The translations under genes were made by a program, and so were the position numbers. Of a stretch of 40,070 nt of DNA, positions 39,607 to 40,070 are shown one piece after another. The stretch lies in IMG/VR virus record IMGVR_UViG_3300020433_000017, positions 1-40,070 of that record; one strand, given 5' to 3'. The DNA is from a virus. The first letter of the stretch is position 1. Each line of letters opens with the position of its first letter. Below the pieces are notes generated by a model. It was given only the letters and a program-made list of their open reading frames with translations, was not told where the DNA came from and ran no database searches.

Positions 39607-40055
39607 TTTGCGTTATTACCTCTGAGTGCAAAGAACAATGCACCGACCCATAGTAACACATGAAGATTATCATAGAGTAAAACATCAACAAAACTCTCTG
39701 GGTCACCTATCCAGATAACGCCTGTCATGATACAACACAATACGATACCACTGAAACGTGTAATCGCATCTCCATAAGGTTCTAGGATATTATGTCCTAT
39801 CATATAGTGCATCCAGTTTGGTGTCTTGATTAGACCACCAATGATAAGACCTAGACCACCAAGTAATTCACCATATGTTACGAACCACCAGACAAGATAT
39901 GATAGACCATACGATGCGGCCTCCTCAATATCCACTGGTATCTTCATCAAACCTTGTTGTATGAATATGATTGCAAGTGGTATTCTCAACAACCAATGTG
40001 ACATACAAAATTCTGGTATTTTTATTTTACTTAATATATTCACTTCACTCTCCAT
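39603..40055 (-). CDS. DoxX-like membrane protein
   Basis: The protein has 150 residues and four predicted membrane segments (about 22-36, 52-80, 100-118 and 127-145). It has LLRIPLAIIFIQQGLMKIP at the first helix and ELLGGLGLIIGGLIK after the second, the layout of DoxX/DoxD-type proteins. Those proteins are linked to respiratory or thiol redox chemistry in bacteria. A phage copy might adjust host membrane redox balance, which is speculation. The start could also be GTG at 40043. The upstream gene is outside the window. Confidence 0.65.
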   Translation of the reverse strand: MESEVNILSKIKIPEFCMSHWLLRIPLAIIFIQQGLMKIPVDIEEAASYGLSYLVWWFVTYGELLGGLGLIIGGLIKTPNWMHYMIGHNILEPYGDAITRFSGIVLCCIMTGVIWIGDPESFVDVLLYDNLHVLLWVGALFFALRGNNAK

Positions 40056-40070
40056 CTATAAACTTCATCA

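Overview
The window is part of the genome of a T4-like marine myovirus, of the kind that infects cyanobacteria or SAR11-type and other marine alphaproteobacteria. Three things support this: the gene order 5-25-6-7-like-8-(fibres)-13-14-15-16-17-18 follows T4 with only gene 25 relocated; the DNA is AT-rich; and marine-phage families are present (a DUF4815-type giant virion protein, several 2OG-Fe(II) oxygenases, ThyX and a NodU-type carbamoyltransferase). The host cannot be decided because no photosynthesis or other host-diagnostic gene lies in the window. All genes but one run on the minus strand, so transcription goes from high to low coordinates. No tRNA, CRISPR array, insertion sequence or integrase was seen.

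Layout from left to right. 1-446: start of the tail sheath gene (gp18) and the only plus-strand gene, a small HNH-like zinc protein. 436-5866: packaging and neck genes (large terminase gp17, an inserted 2OG-Fe(II) oxygenase, gp16, gp15, gp14, gp13). 5884-8164: a short acidic protein, a second oxygenase, a small conserved protein and a glycine-rich fibre protein. 8167-18690: a chaperone-tipped (S74) tail fibre, a small coiled-coil protein, a 2128-residue DUF4815-type virion protein and gp8. 18723-28614: a 1772-residue gp7-like baseplate protein, gp6, gp25 and gp5 with its own lytic domain. 28640-30316: six small, partly membrane proteins. 30366-34098: a carbamoyltransferase split over two frames, oxygenases, a cupin and small conserved proteins. 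34099-35000: a regulatory region without a recognisable family gene. 35001-40055: a tight run of overlapping small genes, including three more oxygenases, ThyX, two zinc-binding proteins, a lipoprotein and a DoxX-like membrane protein.

Two promoter systems can be read. The structural genes and their small neighbours carry the T4 late element TATAAATA (five perfect and three one-base variants), mostly 18-23 bases upstream of a start codon. The accessory half instead has host-like sigma-70 promoters: four TTGACA boxes, each exactly 17 bases from a TATACT, TATAGT or TACACT box. This fits early or middle expression of the accessory genes and late expression of the virion genes.

The most unusual part is 34200-34900. 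A sigma-70 promoter at 34864-34892 is predicted to start a transcript exactly at the 5' arm of a 14-bp stem. The transcript folds through several hairpins, one capped by a cUUCGg tetraloop, and ends at a strong intrinsic terminator at 34639-34675. This looks like a free-standing phage small RNA of about 225 nt. Next to it are two more promoters and five copies of GTGATTCG or a one-base variant, with the reverse motif inside the spacers of two of the promoters. Other notable features are a cupredoxin-like domain with a complete type-1 copper ligand set inside the gp7-like protein, acidic LED/LDGTDSS repeats shared by gp14 and the gp7-like protein, and seven 2OG-Fe(II) oxygenase-like genes plus a cupin in 40 kb.
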